DNA from: Gammaproteobacteria bacterium
Lineage (GTDB): Bacteria; Pseudomonadota; Gammaproteobacteria; Burkholderiales; Burkholderiaceae_C
Reading direction: 5' to 3'
Assembly (NCBI GenBank): GCA_018815325.1
Contig: JAHIYE010000014.1
Span: 124,001 to 188,000 of the forward strand
Length of the DNA stretch: 64,000 nt
This document shows positions 19,488 to 29,431 of this stretch, one piece after another. The position numbers and the translations under genes were made by a program. The notes beneath the pieces were generated by a model. It was not told where the DNA came from. It made no database searches and saw nothing but the letters and a program-made list of their open reading frames with translations. Numbering within the stretch: position 1 is the stretch's first letter; every line of letters starts with the position of its first letter.

Positions 19488-22400
19488 ATGTACGGATTTG
19501 TCAGGGCTGAGCATCTGAATATTTGGGCTAGTCGCTACACGGCGCCGGCGGAATTCCCGCGCTTGATGCGGCTGCTTGTTTGGGCACTGGTCCGGGCGCC
19601 ACGCAGCGTGAATTTCCCAGCAGATGAGGCGGTGCGGTTGGCCGGCTATGACGGCGTGGTCGACATCGCCAAACCCATTGGGGGTATCCCCGGTGGTTCG
19701 TCTGTGTGGGAGCTTGGCACCAACAAGGACATCAAGGCTAAGGCGGACGAAGACTATGAGAAGCGTAGCGGCGATCCAGTGGGTGTTGACCCGGCTTCGA
19801 CGAGCTTCGTCTTTGTGACACCGCGAACATGGCCAGGAAAGGCAAAGTGGGCGAGCGCCAGGAACCTCGAAAAGCGCTGGAAAGAAGTCTTGGCGTTCGA
19901 CGCAGAAGACCTGGTGCAGTGGATGGAGGTGTCACCGCCAGTCGCTGTTTGGTTTGGCCAGATGGCAGCCCTGACTCCCAAAGGCGTTCGCAGTCTGCAG
20001 GGCTCGCTCGACGACTATCGCCTGGCCACCCAGCCAGAGTTTGATCCGGCAGGTACTTTGCTTGGTCGACAGGCGCAGGTCGATATCGTCACCCGCACAT
20101 TGCTGTCGGACCCGGTGACGATTGAGTTCGAAACGATGAGCCAGGAGGAAGGTGAGGCGTTCATCGGGTCGTGCATCGTTGCACTTCCATTTGACCAACA
20201 GGAATCAGTCTGGGCCAGATGTCTCTGCGTGGACGACCAGGATGCGCTGAGGCAGGTCGCGGCCACAGGTGAGCGATATGTTCTGTTGATGGACGGGCCT
20301 TCGACGCCGATGCCCGCGAATGCCCACCTGCACACGATCATCCGAACGCTGCGCCCGGGATCCGGTTCCCCCAAGGCGATCGTTCTGCCATCGCCGAATA
20401 TGCGGCAACTCATCGACTGGGTTGAGAAGCAAGGCGTTGAGCGCAACGATGCGTTTCAGCGATGCTATGACGCCGACGCGAGCCTGGAGCGCGTTCGCCG
20501 GACGTTTTTGCGGTCGGGACCGCCGCCACCAGACTGGTCCGTTCCTGGCGTGGCGCCCACCGTAGCAGCCGTCATTCTCGTTGGCACTTGGGACGGCGGA
20601 AATGAAGCCGATCAGGCGATAGTCAGTGCCATAGCCGGCTGTGACTACGCTCGGTTTGAAGCTGCTGTTGGCTCTTGGACGCTGGGGGCGAATCCGTTGA
20701 TGACCCGCGCGGGAAGCGAATGGCGCGTGCACAGCCGACAAGAGGCCTGGAGGCGACTAGAGCCATACCTCCGGACTGAGCACCTGGAGGCGCTGATCGC
20801 CTCGAGCGAGAAGGTTCTGCTGGAGCCAGACACGCGATTCGAGTTGCCGCCCGATGAGCGTTGGCTTGCTGGCATGCATGGCAAGCGACGAAGCCACAGC
20901 GAGGCGCTCCGGAAAGGCATTGCCGACGCGATACTCATCCTGGCGACCCAAGGCGATGACCGGCAGCCGTGCTATTCGGGTGTCCGAGCAACGGATTGGG
21001 CTGACCGAACAGTGCACGGCGTTTTTGAACACAGCGCTGAGACCGATTTCTGGCGCAGAGTTCGAGGTGAGCTGTCTGAGCTGGCGGAGGCGTCGCCCGA
21101 ACGCTTTCTGGCGGCCGTCGAGCAAGACCTTCGCGCGGAGCGGCCCCAGATTCTTGACTTGTTTGAGAGCGAGGGAGAGCACGGCGGCTGCTTGCACGCA
21201 GATCTACTGTGGGCCCTTGAATCACTCGGATGGGCGCCAGCCTTTGTTGGCAGGGTCGCGCGAATCCTTGCTGGTCTCGCCGAGATAGATCCGGGAGGGC
21301 GTTGGACCAATCGACCGGCGGCATCTCTCGCCGCGATGCTCAATCCAATGCAACCGCAATGTGGAGCGGCGGCGGCAGATCGTCATGCGCTCCTGGCTCA
21401 GTTGGCCAAAGCACACCCGGCGGTTGCCGCCAATCTCTGCGAGACGCTTTTTGCACGCGATGGTGGAGTGATTCAGATGTCGCATCGCCCATCGATGCGC
21501 GAATGGGCGCCCAAGGAGCGCATGCAGACCGTCATGCTCGCGGATTATTGGGCGGACGTCCAAGTGGCTGCGCGGCAGCTACTTGGGCTAGCCGGAAACG
21601 ATGCGCTACGGTGGATGGCTCTACTGGGTCATCTGAAGCAATTGACTCTGGATGTTTCCGAATTGGTGTTCACAGGCATCGAAGAATCCATCGAGGCCTT
21701 CCCGGCGCCCCAGCGTCTCAGGCTTCGCGATGGTCTGCGGAAGCTGCTACATCACCATAACCAGTTCGTTGGCAGCGACAAGGAAATCGGTTGGCTGTAC
21801 ACGGAATCGATGCTTGCGCGTTTGAAGCGCCTCTACGAAGCGTTGATGCCAAAGGACCCTGTCGAAGCACACGCGTGGCTTTTCGCGTTCTGGCCTGAAA
21901 GACCATTTGATACGGGCACTGACTGGAAGCTGGAGCAGGAGGTTCTTGAGCAAGATCGGCTGAATGCGGCTGAGTTTCTTTCACAGGCCGGACTTGAACA
22001 CCTGCTTGAGCGGCTTCATGAATTTGAGAGCCGGCGGGCTCTAGGGATTTCACTTGCGCGTACCACGCTCGGCAATGACTTCGCGGCCGATTTGTTCCAG
22101 CGGCACGGTGAGAGTGCGCAGCCGGCAGTTCAGGAGTTGATACAAGGCTTCGCTTCGCACCTTTCGCAATCGGGGTTCGACGCGTTTGTAAACAAGTGGA
22201 TTGATGCTTCAAGCAAAGACCAGTTGCCAGAGCTGGCATGTGCGACGTTGTTGCTGGGCCTAGCTTCGGGGCCTTCCACCTGGGATACCGCCGCTAAGCG
22301 CGGACCAAGTTGCGACGATGCTTACTGGAAGCAGGCCTACATCGGCCCGTTGGATCGGCCTCAGGACGCTGAGAGAGCGGCCAGGTCATTGATCAAGGCC

Positions 22401-23270
22401 AATCGGATTCTCGACGCGATCGACGCGTTGGCCATGAGTGTGAAGACTGAATGGCTGGCGAAGGACGGAGACTGCGATCTGATCATCGAGGTGCTGCGTC
22501 GAGGCGTTGTCGCCTCCAACGAAAATCCCGCGCACGGCCAGCGTGTTTCGTACGATGTGACAACGCTTCTCAAGCGACTAAGCAAGTGCGGAAGGGTTAG
22601 CGACAGCGACATGTCGGGTCTTGAGTGGGCCTACTTCGGGCTGTTGGAGCATCAGGCACAACATGAGCTCGTTATGCATCGACGGCTGATTTCAGAGCCG
22701 TCGACGGTGATCGACCTGATGTCGCTCATCTATCACGTGGATGGCGTTGACAAAGAATCGCTGCCTGTGCCGACTGAAGAGCAAAAGCGCATGGCTTCAA
22801 ATGCTTGGCATGTTTTGAATGACTGGCGCCCGTTCAAGAAGCTGGCGTCGGATGAGATGCCCAGCGCTGAATCGCTGAAAAAGTTCGCCGATGAATTTGT
22901 CCGAATTGCGACTGAGCGCGGTTACCGCGCCATCGCCTTAGATCATCTGGGGAAGGCTCTGGCTAGCAGTCCACTGGACGTCGATGGCAATTGGCCCCAT
23001 GAGTCCATCAGAGGGCTCTTAGAACGGATGGATGGCCACGACGAACTGAAGGATGCGTTCGTAGCTGGCCGATATACAGATCGCGGTGTCACCATGCGCT
23101 CCATCGGCGACGGCGGCGAACAGGAACGCCAGCTTGCTCAGCAGTACCGGCTATGGCAGAACGCACTGTCGATACGCTGGCCGGTCACTTCAGGACTATT
23201 GGGCCGCATTGCCTCTGACTTCGACCGCGACGCAGTGCGGATGGATGTCGACGATCGGCGACGTCATTGA
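19488..23270 (+). CDS. Large protein with Mrr-like nuclease N-terminus, restriction-associated
   Basis: A 1260-residue protein. Its first ~180 residues look like a PD-(D/E)XK (Mrr-like) domain: GYDGVVD, then GGSSVWELGTNKDIKAKAD, and FVFVTPRTWPGK with a following W-rich segment. The next ~220 residues resemble a degenerate P-loop/STAND-like region without a clear Walker A; the rest is helical, repeat-like sequence. ATG 19488 has GGAGG 5 bp upstream; a GTG at 19476 is less likely. It follows hsdR by 48 bp on the same strand and appears to be part of the locus. I infer a large nuclease-type sensor or effector; the specific family is not recognised. Confidence 0.65.
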   Translation: MYGFVRAEHLNIWASRYTAPAEFPRLMRLLVWALVRAPRSVNFPADEAVRLAGYDGVVDIAKPIGGIPGGSSVWELGTNKDIKAKADEDYEKRSGDPVGVDPASTSFVFVTPRTWPGKAKWASARNLEKRWKEVLAFDAEDLVQWMEVSPPVAVWFGQMAALTPKGVRSLQGSLDDYRLATQPEFDPAGTLLGRQAQVDIVTRTLLSDPVTIEFETMSQEEGEAFIGSCIVALPFDQQESVWARCLCVDDQDALRQVAATGERYVLLMDGPSTPMPANAHLHTIIRTLRPGSGSPKAIVLPSPNMRQLIDWVEKQGVERNDAFQRCYDADASLERVRRTFLRSGPPPPDWSVPGVAPTVAAVILVGTWDGGNEADQAIVSAIAGCDYARFEAAVGSWTLGANPLMTRAGSEWRVHSRQEAWRRLEPYLRTEHLEALIASSEKVLLEPDTRFELPPDERWLAGMHGKRRSHSEALRKGIADAILILATQGDDRQPCYSGVRATDWADRTVHGVFEHSAETDFWRRVRGELSELAEASPERFLAAVEQDLRAERPQILDLFESEGEHGGCLHADLLWALESLGWAPAFVGRVARILAGLAEIDPGGRWTNRPAASLAAMLNPMQPQCGAAAADRHALLAQLAKAHPAVAANLCETLFARDGGVIQMSHRPSMREWAPKERMQTVMLADYWADVQVAARQLLGLAGNDALRWMALLGHLKQLTLDVSELVFTGIEESIEAFPAPQRLRLRDGLRKLLHHHNQFVGSDKEIGWLYTESMLARLKRLYEALMPKDPVEAHAWLFAFWPERPFDTGTDWKLEQEVLEQDRLNAAEFLSQAGLEHLLERLHEFESRRALGISLARTTLGNDFAADLFQRHGESAQPAVQELIQGFASHLSQSGFDAFVNKWIDASSKDQLPELACATLLLGLASGPSTWDTAAKRGPSCDDAYWKQAYIGPLDRPQDAERAARSLIKANRILDAIDALAMSVKTEWLAKDGDCDLIIEVLRRGVVASNENPAHGQRVSYDVTTLLKRLSKCGRVSDSDMSGLEWAYFGLLEHQAQHELVMHRRLISEPSTVIDLMSLIYHVDGVDKESLPVPTEEQKRMASNAWHVLNDWRPFKKLASDEMPSAESLKKFADEFVRIATERGYRAIALDHLGKALASSPLDVDGNWPHESIRGLLERMDGHDELKDAFVAGRYTDRGVTMRSIGDGGEQERQLAQQYRLWQNALSIRWPVTSGLLGRIASDFDRDAVRMDVDDRRRH

Positions 23271-23546
23271 GCGGATTGATATAGAACGCCAACATTGGTA
23301 GATGATGGTTGCCTCACATACTGTGGGTAGAGGAAGCATTGTCCGAGTGTTCGCGCAAGCGCGATATTTTTTGCCGCCTGACTTCAGGTTTCGGACAGGT
23401 TGCAACGACGGCTGGCAGTTTGATGTGATCGCTCTGAGCTCCTCCGGAGCTCCGGATGGCCGCTGACTGGGGCATGGGGGCCTGTGAGCGAAAGCCAGCA
23501 CGGGTGAGGTAAGGCATCGAACAGCAGAGGGGAACACATGACTGAT

Positions 23547-24035
23547 CTACTCGTCGTCCGGTGGCTGAGAACTGAAGGAGCATGACGCAATCAACGCCGA
23601 ACCGTACCTTGGCTCCTGGAAGCTCATGTGTACCGAGTTCGCCTTACCTGCCGCTGCCATCATGGCGAGTAGTTGAAATTCCCCCTCCGCCAAGGGAAGC
23701 ACCGCATCCAAGGTTTGCCTCATCGAGATGATGGATCCGATAGACGGAATACCGGCTTTGCCAACCGGTGGTTCCGTCTCGGCGAAGACGGTCAACATGA
23801 ACTCGCTGACACTCTTCACCGGTTTGGTCAGAGCGCCACAGAACTCCAAACACCGCGTGGACTTGCGCTTACGGTTTCCATGGTGAACGTCGGCAATGAC
23901 GAAGACACTGACGTTCCACTCACGGATCAAGCCCGATCGAGAAACCAATTCTCGCGGCTTGGCGCGGGCCTTCGGCCCTCGAGTTGCGCGAGGTGCTGTT
24001 GCTGGCATTTGAGCGCTCCATTGCAGTCGCAGCAA
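23547..24035 (-). CDS. Hypothetical protein, start uncertain
   Basis: An open frame of up to 162 residues on the minus strand between the large Mrr-like gene and the GmrSD-like gene. From about residue 42 the sequence reads like a real protein, with alternating strands and helices (VSVFVIADVHHGN, SEFMLTVFAETEPPVGKAG, AVLPLAEGEFQLLAMMAAAGKANSVHMSFQEPRYG). The first ~35 residues (ATAPRATRGPKARAKPR) look less convincing, and the true start may be an internal TTG or GTG. No family is recognised. The flanking stretches 23271-23546 and 24036-24171 show no further genes. Confidence 0.45.
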   Translation of the reverse strand: MLRLQWSAQMPATAPRATRGPKARAKPRELVSRSGLIREWNVSVFVIADVHHGNRKRKSTRCLEFCGALTKPVKSVSEFMLTVFAETEPPVGKAGIPSIGSIISMRQTLDAVLPLAEGEFQLLAMMAAAGKANSVHMSFQEPRYGSALIASCSFSSQPPDDE

Positions 24036-24171
24036 GATATACGATCGGCATTCCGCCGCCTTGACATCGCTATGATCTAGACGTCTGACTTGACGACCAA
24101 TTCGGGTGATCTAGATCGGGCTTTGCCAATTATGGCCGTTTACCGAGAACCATCATCGTGAAAGTAGCCAC

Positions 24172-26313
24172 GTGAAGCCATCGATACAGACCCTGGGACA
24201 GATCCTTTACTCCCCAAGCCAGTACGTGATCCCGGTCTTCCAGCGCAACTATCGCTGGGATCGCGCTCAATGGCAGAAGCTCTGGAACAGCATCACCGAT
24301 CTTCGAAACCCTGCCAAGATTGGCAACCATTTCATGGGGTTCCTGGTTTTTGTGCCTGGACTGGCGCAACCGGGTCATCACACGCGCTTTCACATGGTCG
24401 ATGGCCAGCAGCGCCTGACCACCAGTTCGATCATGTTGGTGGCATTGCGCAATATTGCCAGAGACATCGGCCAGACCGAGCTGGCTGGCGAGATCAACGA
24501 TCTGTACCTCGTCCACGAGCGTAAGAAGGGTGACGAGCATTTTCGGCTGCTGCCCAAGGCCAAGGATGAGAAGAACTACGTCGCCATCGTCACCGGCAAG
24601 GGTGAGCCGGCCGGGCGGATCGCTGATGCCCTCGACTACTTCGAAGAGCGCATCAAGGAAGCGGCGGAAGCAGATCCGGCAAGCCTGCGCCCACTTTTTG
24701 AGATGGTCTGCCAACGGCTGGAGTTCATGTGCGCCACGCTGGAGGCCGAGAACGCCTACAACATCTTCAAAAGCCTGAACTCCACGGGCGTTCCGCTCGG
24801 ACCCTCTGATCTAATCCGGAATTTCGTCTTCATGCACGTCAAGCCGGACGATCAAGACGAGTTCGATTCCGATCGCTGGGCGCCGCTGGAGGCGCGGTTC
24901 ACATCGGATGATGGGCGCCTGGATGAGGATGCGTTCTCGCGCTTTTTCCGCGACGTGCTGATGATGGACGGACGTTACGTTCAACCCAAGGACACCTTCC
25001 CGACCTTTGAGGCACGCTACGAGGCGACTGGCTTTTCTCCACAGGCGCTGACCGATGCGTTGCTGGTGAACGCCAATCATTACGCCACCATTACTGGCAA
25101 TCAGGCGGACGAAGTTTCGGCTGTGACAGCCTCCCTGGCAGGCTTGAACGATCTTGAGAGCTCCACGACCTACCCACTCCTGCTGGCGCTGTTCAAGAAG
25201 CGAGCTGATGGTGAAATCGACTCTGCAGCCCTGGCACGTGCCATCGGTATGCTCCGAGGTTTCATCATTAGGCGCTTCATCTGCTCCGAGAGTTCGCGCG
25301 GATATGGACAGATGTTCGTGCGTGCGATCGACACGACTGCGCTGAATCCATTGCAGTCATTGGAAAGCTACCTGCTAGAGCGGGGCTGGCCGGACGATGG
25401 GCGATTTGAAACGTCGTTTTCGACCTTTCCTCTTTATCAGCGCGGCTACACCAAGGTCGTGCTTGAGACCATTGAGCGTCAGCGTGGTCACAAGGAACCG
25501 GCAGCGCTGCAGGCGGCGCAGGTTGAGCACGTCATGCCGCAGACGCTCAACGATGGGTGGTTGATCCATCTTGGTGTCGACGCCAAGCGCATCCATGCCG
25601 AGTGGCTTCACCGGCCTGGCAATCTCACCCTAAGCGGCTACAACCAGGAACTCTGGAACCACCCCTTTGCGGTGAAGCGCCAGGAGTACGTGAACAGCAA
25701 CATCGTCATGACGCGCGAACTGGCCGACCAGACGGTGTGGGGGGAGGTGCAAATCAGATCGCGCAGCGAAAGCCTGGCCCGTGAGGCGGCAAGCATTTGG
25801 GCCGGGCCAAAGGGGCCTTACGTCAAGCCGAAGGAGAAGGCCGCGGACGGTGCCAATGGCGAAGCGAGCGCTGCGTACAGGCTTCGCTTCTGGAACGGCC
25901 TGATCGACTTCATGGCGCAGGAGCACCCTGACCTTCCAGCATTCGAGTCACGTGCGGCCATGACGATCAGGCTTCAGTCTGGTGTTCGGCATATTGGTTT
26001 CGAAATTCGGCACCTACTGCGCCCGACAGCTGTGGCGCTGGACGTGTACTTCTGGCGCGAGGCGTCCTTCCCTGTATGGGATATCTTGAAGGCCAACCCA
26101 GATGACATCAACTCGATGATTGGCGCCGAGTGGGGCTTCGGCCAGACAGACGAAGGGAAGTTGCGCTGGATGAATGTCAAACTGACCATGCCAAACGCAG
26201 AGGAGTCAGCTTGGCCAGCAGCGTACGAATGGTTCGGGGGAAAGCTGGCTGTTCTTTATGGGGCCATCGCCCCGAAGCTGCGCGATGAAATGGAGAATGC
26301 TTCTCCATCATGA
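24172..26313 (+). CDS. GmrSD-like type IV restriction protein (DUF262 + DUF1524 + DUF4268-like)
   Basis: A 713-residue single-chain protein. The N-terminal DUF262 domain shows YVIPVFQRNYRWDR (residues 19-32) and DGQQRLTT near 77, the ParB-like NTPase hallmarks of GmrS. The DUF1524 HNH-type nuclease has VEHVMPQT near 452 and a following PGNLTLSGYNQELWN. A C-terminal region starting YRLRFWNGLIDFM (about 565) resembles DUF4268. GmrSD proteins cut modified phage DNA. The GTG start is the first codon in frame after an upstream stop, and the ribosome site is weak. It is separated from the hsd block by ~900 bp, so it is probably an independent defence gene. Confidence 0.8.
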   Translation: MKPSIQTLGQILYSPSQYVIPVFQRNYRWDRAQWQKLWNSITDLRNPAKIGNHFMGFLVFVPGLAQPGHHTRFHMVDGQQRLTTSSIMLVALRNIARDIGQTELAGEINDLYLVHERKKGDEHFRLLPKAKDEKNYVAIVTGKGEPAGRIADALDYFEERIKEAAEADPASLRPLFEMVCQRLEFMCATLEAENAYNIFKSLNSTGVPLGPSDLIRNFVFMHVKPDDQDEFDSDRWAPLEARFTSDDGRLDEDAFSRFFRDVLMMDGRYVQPKDTFPTFEARYEATGFSPQALTDALLVNANHYATITGNQADEVSAVTASLAGLNDLESSTTYPLLLALFKKRADGEIDSAALARAIGMLRGFIIRRFICSESSRGYGQMFVRAIDTTALNPLQSLESYLLERGWPDDGRFETSFSTFPLYQRGYTKVVLETIERQRGHKEPAALQAAQVEHVMPQTLNDGWLIHLGVDAKRIHAEWLHRPGNLTLSGYNQELWNHPFAVKRQEYVNSNIVMTRELADQTVWGEVQIRSRSESLAREAASIWAGPKGPYVKPKEKAADGANGEASAAYRLRFWNGLIDFMAQEHPDLPAFESRAAMTIRLQSGVRHIGFEIRHLLRPTAVALDVYFWREASFPVWDILKANPDDINSMIGAEWGFGQTDEGKLRWMNVKLTMPNAEESAWPAAYEWFGGKLAVLYGAIAPKLRDEMENASPS

Positions 26314-26549
26314 AGATGGTGCGGTCAAACATGACACTAGGATCTGGTTCATTGCATGTCTTTGACCTAGACGAGGTTGGGCGTCATGTTCATTGCCGAC
26401 GTGCTTGCCCCGCCTGGGGGTGCTCGGATCAGGTCGCTGGCTGGTCGACGCTAAGTTGAATAAGCCGTGACTCGTGAGAACGAATGCCAGTTGCTGCTGC
26501 GGCCATTCTTGACAATCAACGGATCTATACATTCTCAGGAGGGGCCATC

Positions 26550-27665
26550 ATGAATCACCCGACAGAAGAAGAATACATCGCACACTGTCGCGAGCTGCGG
26601 CCCAATTCTATTGAAGGCTACATTAAGCTCAAGCTCGTTCATGCCGCGAATGCTTCACTGATAGTCCCGGATCTGTTGGCAGCCGAGCTCGGGGGAATGA
26701 AGTGGTTCCAACCGAAGTTCTTCTATGGCTGCCAGCTGTCGTTCATGGATGGCTTCGCTGCAGCTGACGTTGGCATTGAGCTCTGTAGCGGCTCACTCGT
26801 TCAGGTGACGCTAATCTCAGGTGGGCTCGTCGCATCATTGAGCGACAGTTCCCAGGTTTTCCGTTGCTTGATTTCCGGCTCAGAGAACCTAGTCCAGGCG
26901 GCGGATGGGACGTGCTCGCTTGGGGCGGATGGCGATCTCCTTCTGAACCTCTTTCACCACACGACCAACGAAGCGGTGGATGCCATTCATGCTTCGGGCT
27001 ACTTCCGGGGCTCGCGCTGGAATGTTCAAGGTACGCGCGAGCTGACCAACGTTGGGTATGCGTACTTCACGAGCCTTCCGAAAATTACCTCAGAGCAGGA
27101 CCTTGCCAAAATTGCTATGGCATCCTCGGGACGCATCGGCCTTCTTAGGACAAACGCGGAATCTGAGCGGGAGGCGATTGCCATCCAAGTCTATCGTCAA
27201 TCCACACTCGACAGGACAGCGACTTTGCCAATCACGGTCCCATCAAGCCTTGTAGCTTCCCAGCATGTCTATCGGCATGCGCCAACGGGTGGGGCCGTCT
27301 ATTATGAAATCTGTAACCCGGACATCTATCGGGTAGGTTTGCTGCCGGGGAAGGTTGCACCGTTTAACGACGGCACCCTTGATGTACCCAGCGCTGACAG
27401 GAAGCGCTTTGAATACGTCGTCTTGGGCGACGCAGACACACCCGATGGGCTTGTAGCTCCGTTTGACGAAGAGGAAACGCAATCGCTCTTTCACATCGAG
27501 GCGTGTGGTCAGCGGGCATTCCTTGACGTCTGGCAGTCCCAAGCGAACAGCGACCAGGTTTCTTGGCGCACGCCCGACTTGGTGCAGTTCATGGATGACA
27601 AGGCAGCTTCGAATGTCCCAGCGTCTAATCGGACGGAGCCTGGTGGCATGAGGGGTCCCTCGTAA
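26550..27665 (+). CDS. Uncharacterised protein with a possible ADP-ribosyltransferase-like region
   Basis: A 371-residue protein starting MNHPTEEEYIAHCRELRP, with a strong AGGAGGGG site upstream of ATG 26550. The middle region (about residues 130-175) reads LLLNLFHHTTNEAVDAIHAS, then a GYFRGSRWN stretch and YAYFTSLPKI. This recalls HYD1/ART-type folds, where H-(Y/H)-T and a later Y-F-(T/S) shape the NAD pocket. The C-terminal half has a beta-rich QHVYRHAPTGGAVYYEICNP segment. No signal peptide or membrane segment is seen. Enzyme function is a tentative inference from a short motif pattern; it may also be an unrelated beta protein. It is the last gene on this strand before a 500-bp gap. Confidence 0.5.
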   Translation: MNHPTEEEYIAHCRELRPNSIEGYIKLKLVHAANASLIVPDLLAAELGGMKWFQPKFFYGCQLSFMDGFAAADVGIELCSGSLVQVTLISGGLVASLSDSSQVFRCLISGSENLVQAADGTCSLGADGDLLLNLFHHTTNEAVDAIHASGYFRGSRWNVQGTRELTNVGYAYFTSLPKITSEQDLAKIAMASSGRIGLLRTNAESEREAIAIQVYRQSTLDRTATLPITVPSSLVASQHVYRHAPTGGAVYYEICNPDIYRVGLLPGKVAPFNDGTLDVPSADRKRFEYVVLGDADTPDGLVAPFDEEETQSLFHIEACGQRAFLDVWQSQANSDQVSWRTPDLVQFMDDKAASNVPASNRTEPGGMRGPS

Positions 27666-28166
27666 CCTGAAGTGCCGACTTTACTGGATGATGACCTCAA
27701 CTTTGACGTCGAAAGCATCGAACTGACGACGCGCGTTTGCTAGACCAAGGAGCCATGACCGTGACGTGCCCGAGACCGTAAGTTCATGCATCGCTTTCAC
27801 CGCTGCTTCAGCTCCATTGCGGATGCTCATGGTGGAACGGTGGTGGACCTTCGATGCCGATTCACAAATCTATGAATCCCTCGTCTTGGATCACACGCAC
27901 TTTAACTAAACTCTGCTGAAACAAGGATGCTGAATCGCCCCGGGAGTTGCGGAGGCGACAACCTTTGAGACGATGGAGCCATGAAGAAATCAAATGGACT
28001 GCTCCCAGACTTGTAATTTCCGCTTGCGGCCGGGAGTTGCCAAACGGACGCTTAGGACCTCTCCAGTCTCCCGGATGGTTTCTGGCCTTAGGCATAGGCG
28101 AGCCACTTTCTTGGAAAGATTGAATGGAAGATTTGGGGCACGGCTGTACGGATAGGCATGGGTGGC
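27666..28166. other. Intergenic stretch without a supported gene
   Basis: Both flanking genes end here, so it is a convergent tail-to-tail gap. A 104-codon minus-strand frame exists (27862-28176), but its composition does not look like a protein and it runs into the S1/P1 nuclease gene end. No terminator-quality hairpin with a T-run was found. It may hold remnants of older cargo. Confidence 0.4.
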
Positions 28167-28949
28167 TTACCGCCATACATTGTTAAGAATCTTCCCCAAT
28201 CTCCCCGCCGCAAGCGTTAACCGCTGTTCCATCACATGCTGATAGTCAGTTAGATACGCTGCGGAAACCTTGTGCGGTGGATAAAAACTCTTCGAAGCAA
28301 CTAACTTGCATGACTCCTGGGCCATCTCAGCGGGATCAAGTGCATGTCCTGTCATAGGATCGCGATTGCCCGAAAGTTTGCCAACCCAGGTATTCACATC
28401 AGCAGATATGTGCATCAGCATCCCAGAGTCCCACAAGGCGTGCAGGTTGGATCCCTTCCCAAAAGCATTAACTTGGTACTGATTCCCACCACGATCATCG
28501 GCATACCCCGCATGAAGCGGTTGATGCACATCCCCCACAAAATGCACCAGGTATTTGAGTGCAAGTAACTTTTTAGGATCCGGTGCATCCGACTTCAGAA
28601 TCTCAATCTGTGCTTGGATAGCTCTCACAACGCAGTTCCCATCCGGGCAGTCTCTGACAGCGTCGTAGACGCAGTTCCCTCGCGGCAGATTCACATAGTG
28701 CCAGCGTGCTGTCATCGGAGCGCGATTTTCATCAGCCCAGGTCGAAATAGAGGCAAGTGTTGCCCCCGGCTCCAGTGCCAAGAGTCGCTGTACTTGTCCA
28801 CGGGCTGCCGGTGTCAGCTGCTGCTCAGCCAGTGTGGCGATCACCTGATGCCCAAGCCATCCCCAGGCAAAGGACTGAATGGGTATGCAAAACGCAAGTA
28901 CTCCACCCAGGATCAGCGATAAAGACAGTCGCCACGATGAGCGTGCCAT
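28167..28949 (-). CDS. S1/P1-type secreted zinc nuclease
   Basis: A 260-residue protein with a signal peptide ending QSFA; the mature chain would begin WGWLGHQVIA, where the N-terminal Trp and nearby His are zinc ligands in S1/P1 nucleases. Other expected ligands are visible: ISTWADENR, WHYVN, FVGDVHQPLHAG and NLHALWDSGM. These enzymes cleave single-stranded nucleic acids and 3' nucleotides with three zinc ions in the periplasm or outside the cell. It starts 2 bp after the phosphatase stop and is the last gene of the left arm of the SOS-type divergon. Such a nuclease in a DNA-damage operon is unexpected. Confidence 0.9.
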   Translation of the reverse strand: MARSSWRLSLSLILGGVLAFCIPIQSFAWGWLGHQVIATLAEQQLTPAARGQVQRLLALEPGATLASISTWADENRAPMTARWHYVNLPRGNCVYDAVRDCPDGNCVVRAIQAQIEILKSDAPDPKKLLALKYLVHFVGDVHQPLHAGYADDRGGNQYQVNAFGKGSNLHALWDSGMLMHISADVNTWVGKLSGNRDPMTGHALDPAEMAQESCKLVASKSFYPPHKVSAAYLTDYQHVMEQRLTLAAGRLGKILNNVWR

Positions 28950-28951
28950 GT

Positions 28952-29431
28952 TCAGCTCACCTTGGTCTTCACATGCTGCAATAAACCTTCGCAGGCATCT
29001 TCCACCAGATCCAGCACATGATCGAAACCATGTGCACCACCGTAATACGGGTCTGGCACCACAGCGGTGTCATGGTTTGAGCAGAATTCCGTCAGTCTCC
29101 GAATCTTGGCCTGATGCATTGGCGGACAGTCCTTCTGTACCAATGCCAGGTTGTCCATATCCATCACCAGAATCAGATCATGCTGCTCGAAGTCTTCGGT
29201 GTTAATCTGCCGTGCTCTCAAATCAGAGAACTCATAGCCGCGCTTCACAGCATGAGCTTGTGATCGCTCATCGGGCGGGCTTCCCGGGTGGTAGTTGTGA
29301 GTGCCAGCTGAATCCACCAATATCTTGTTGGCCAACCCTTGTTCAAACACCTTGTGTCGAAACACACCATGGGCCGTCGGGCTGCGGCAAATATTTCCCA
29401 TACAGACAAAGAGTACAGAGTAGGTCGTCAT
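28952..29431 (-). CDS. Low-molecular-weight protein tyrosine phosphatase
   Basis: A 159-residue phosphatase with the P-loop VCMGNICRSPTA (catalytic Cys10 and Arg16, the CX5R motif) and the general-acid loop VPDPYYGG near residue 124. Length and both motifs fit active LMW-PTPs. Usually such enzymes act on BY-kinases in capsule synthesis, but no kinase or polysaccharide gene is nearby. The start codon overlaps the stop of the SRAP gene (TGATG arrangement), so translation is coupled to a DNA-repair protein. The substrate is unknown. Confidence 0.92.
   Translation of the reverse strand: MTTYSVLFVCMGNICRSPTAHGVFRHKVFEQGLANKILVDSAGTHNYHPGSPPDERSQAHAVKRGYEFSDLRARQINTEDFEQHDLILVMDMDNLALVQKDCPPMHQAKIRRLTEFCSNHDTAVVPDPYYGGAHGFDHVLDLVEDACEGLLQHVKTKVS

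Noticed and set aside
27862-28176. 104-codon minus-strand frame
   Set aside because: No family likeness, runs into the S1/P1 nuclease gene end, and has no clear ribosome site.
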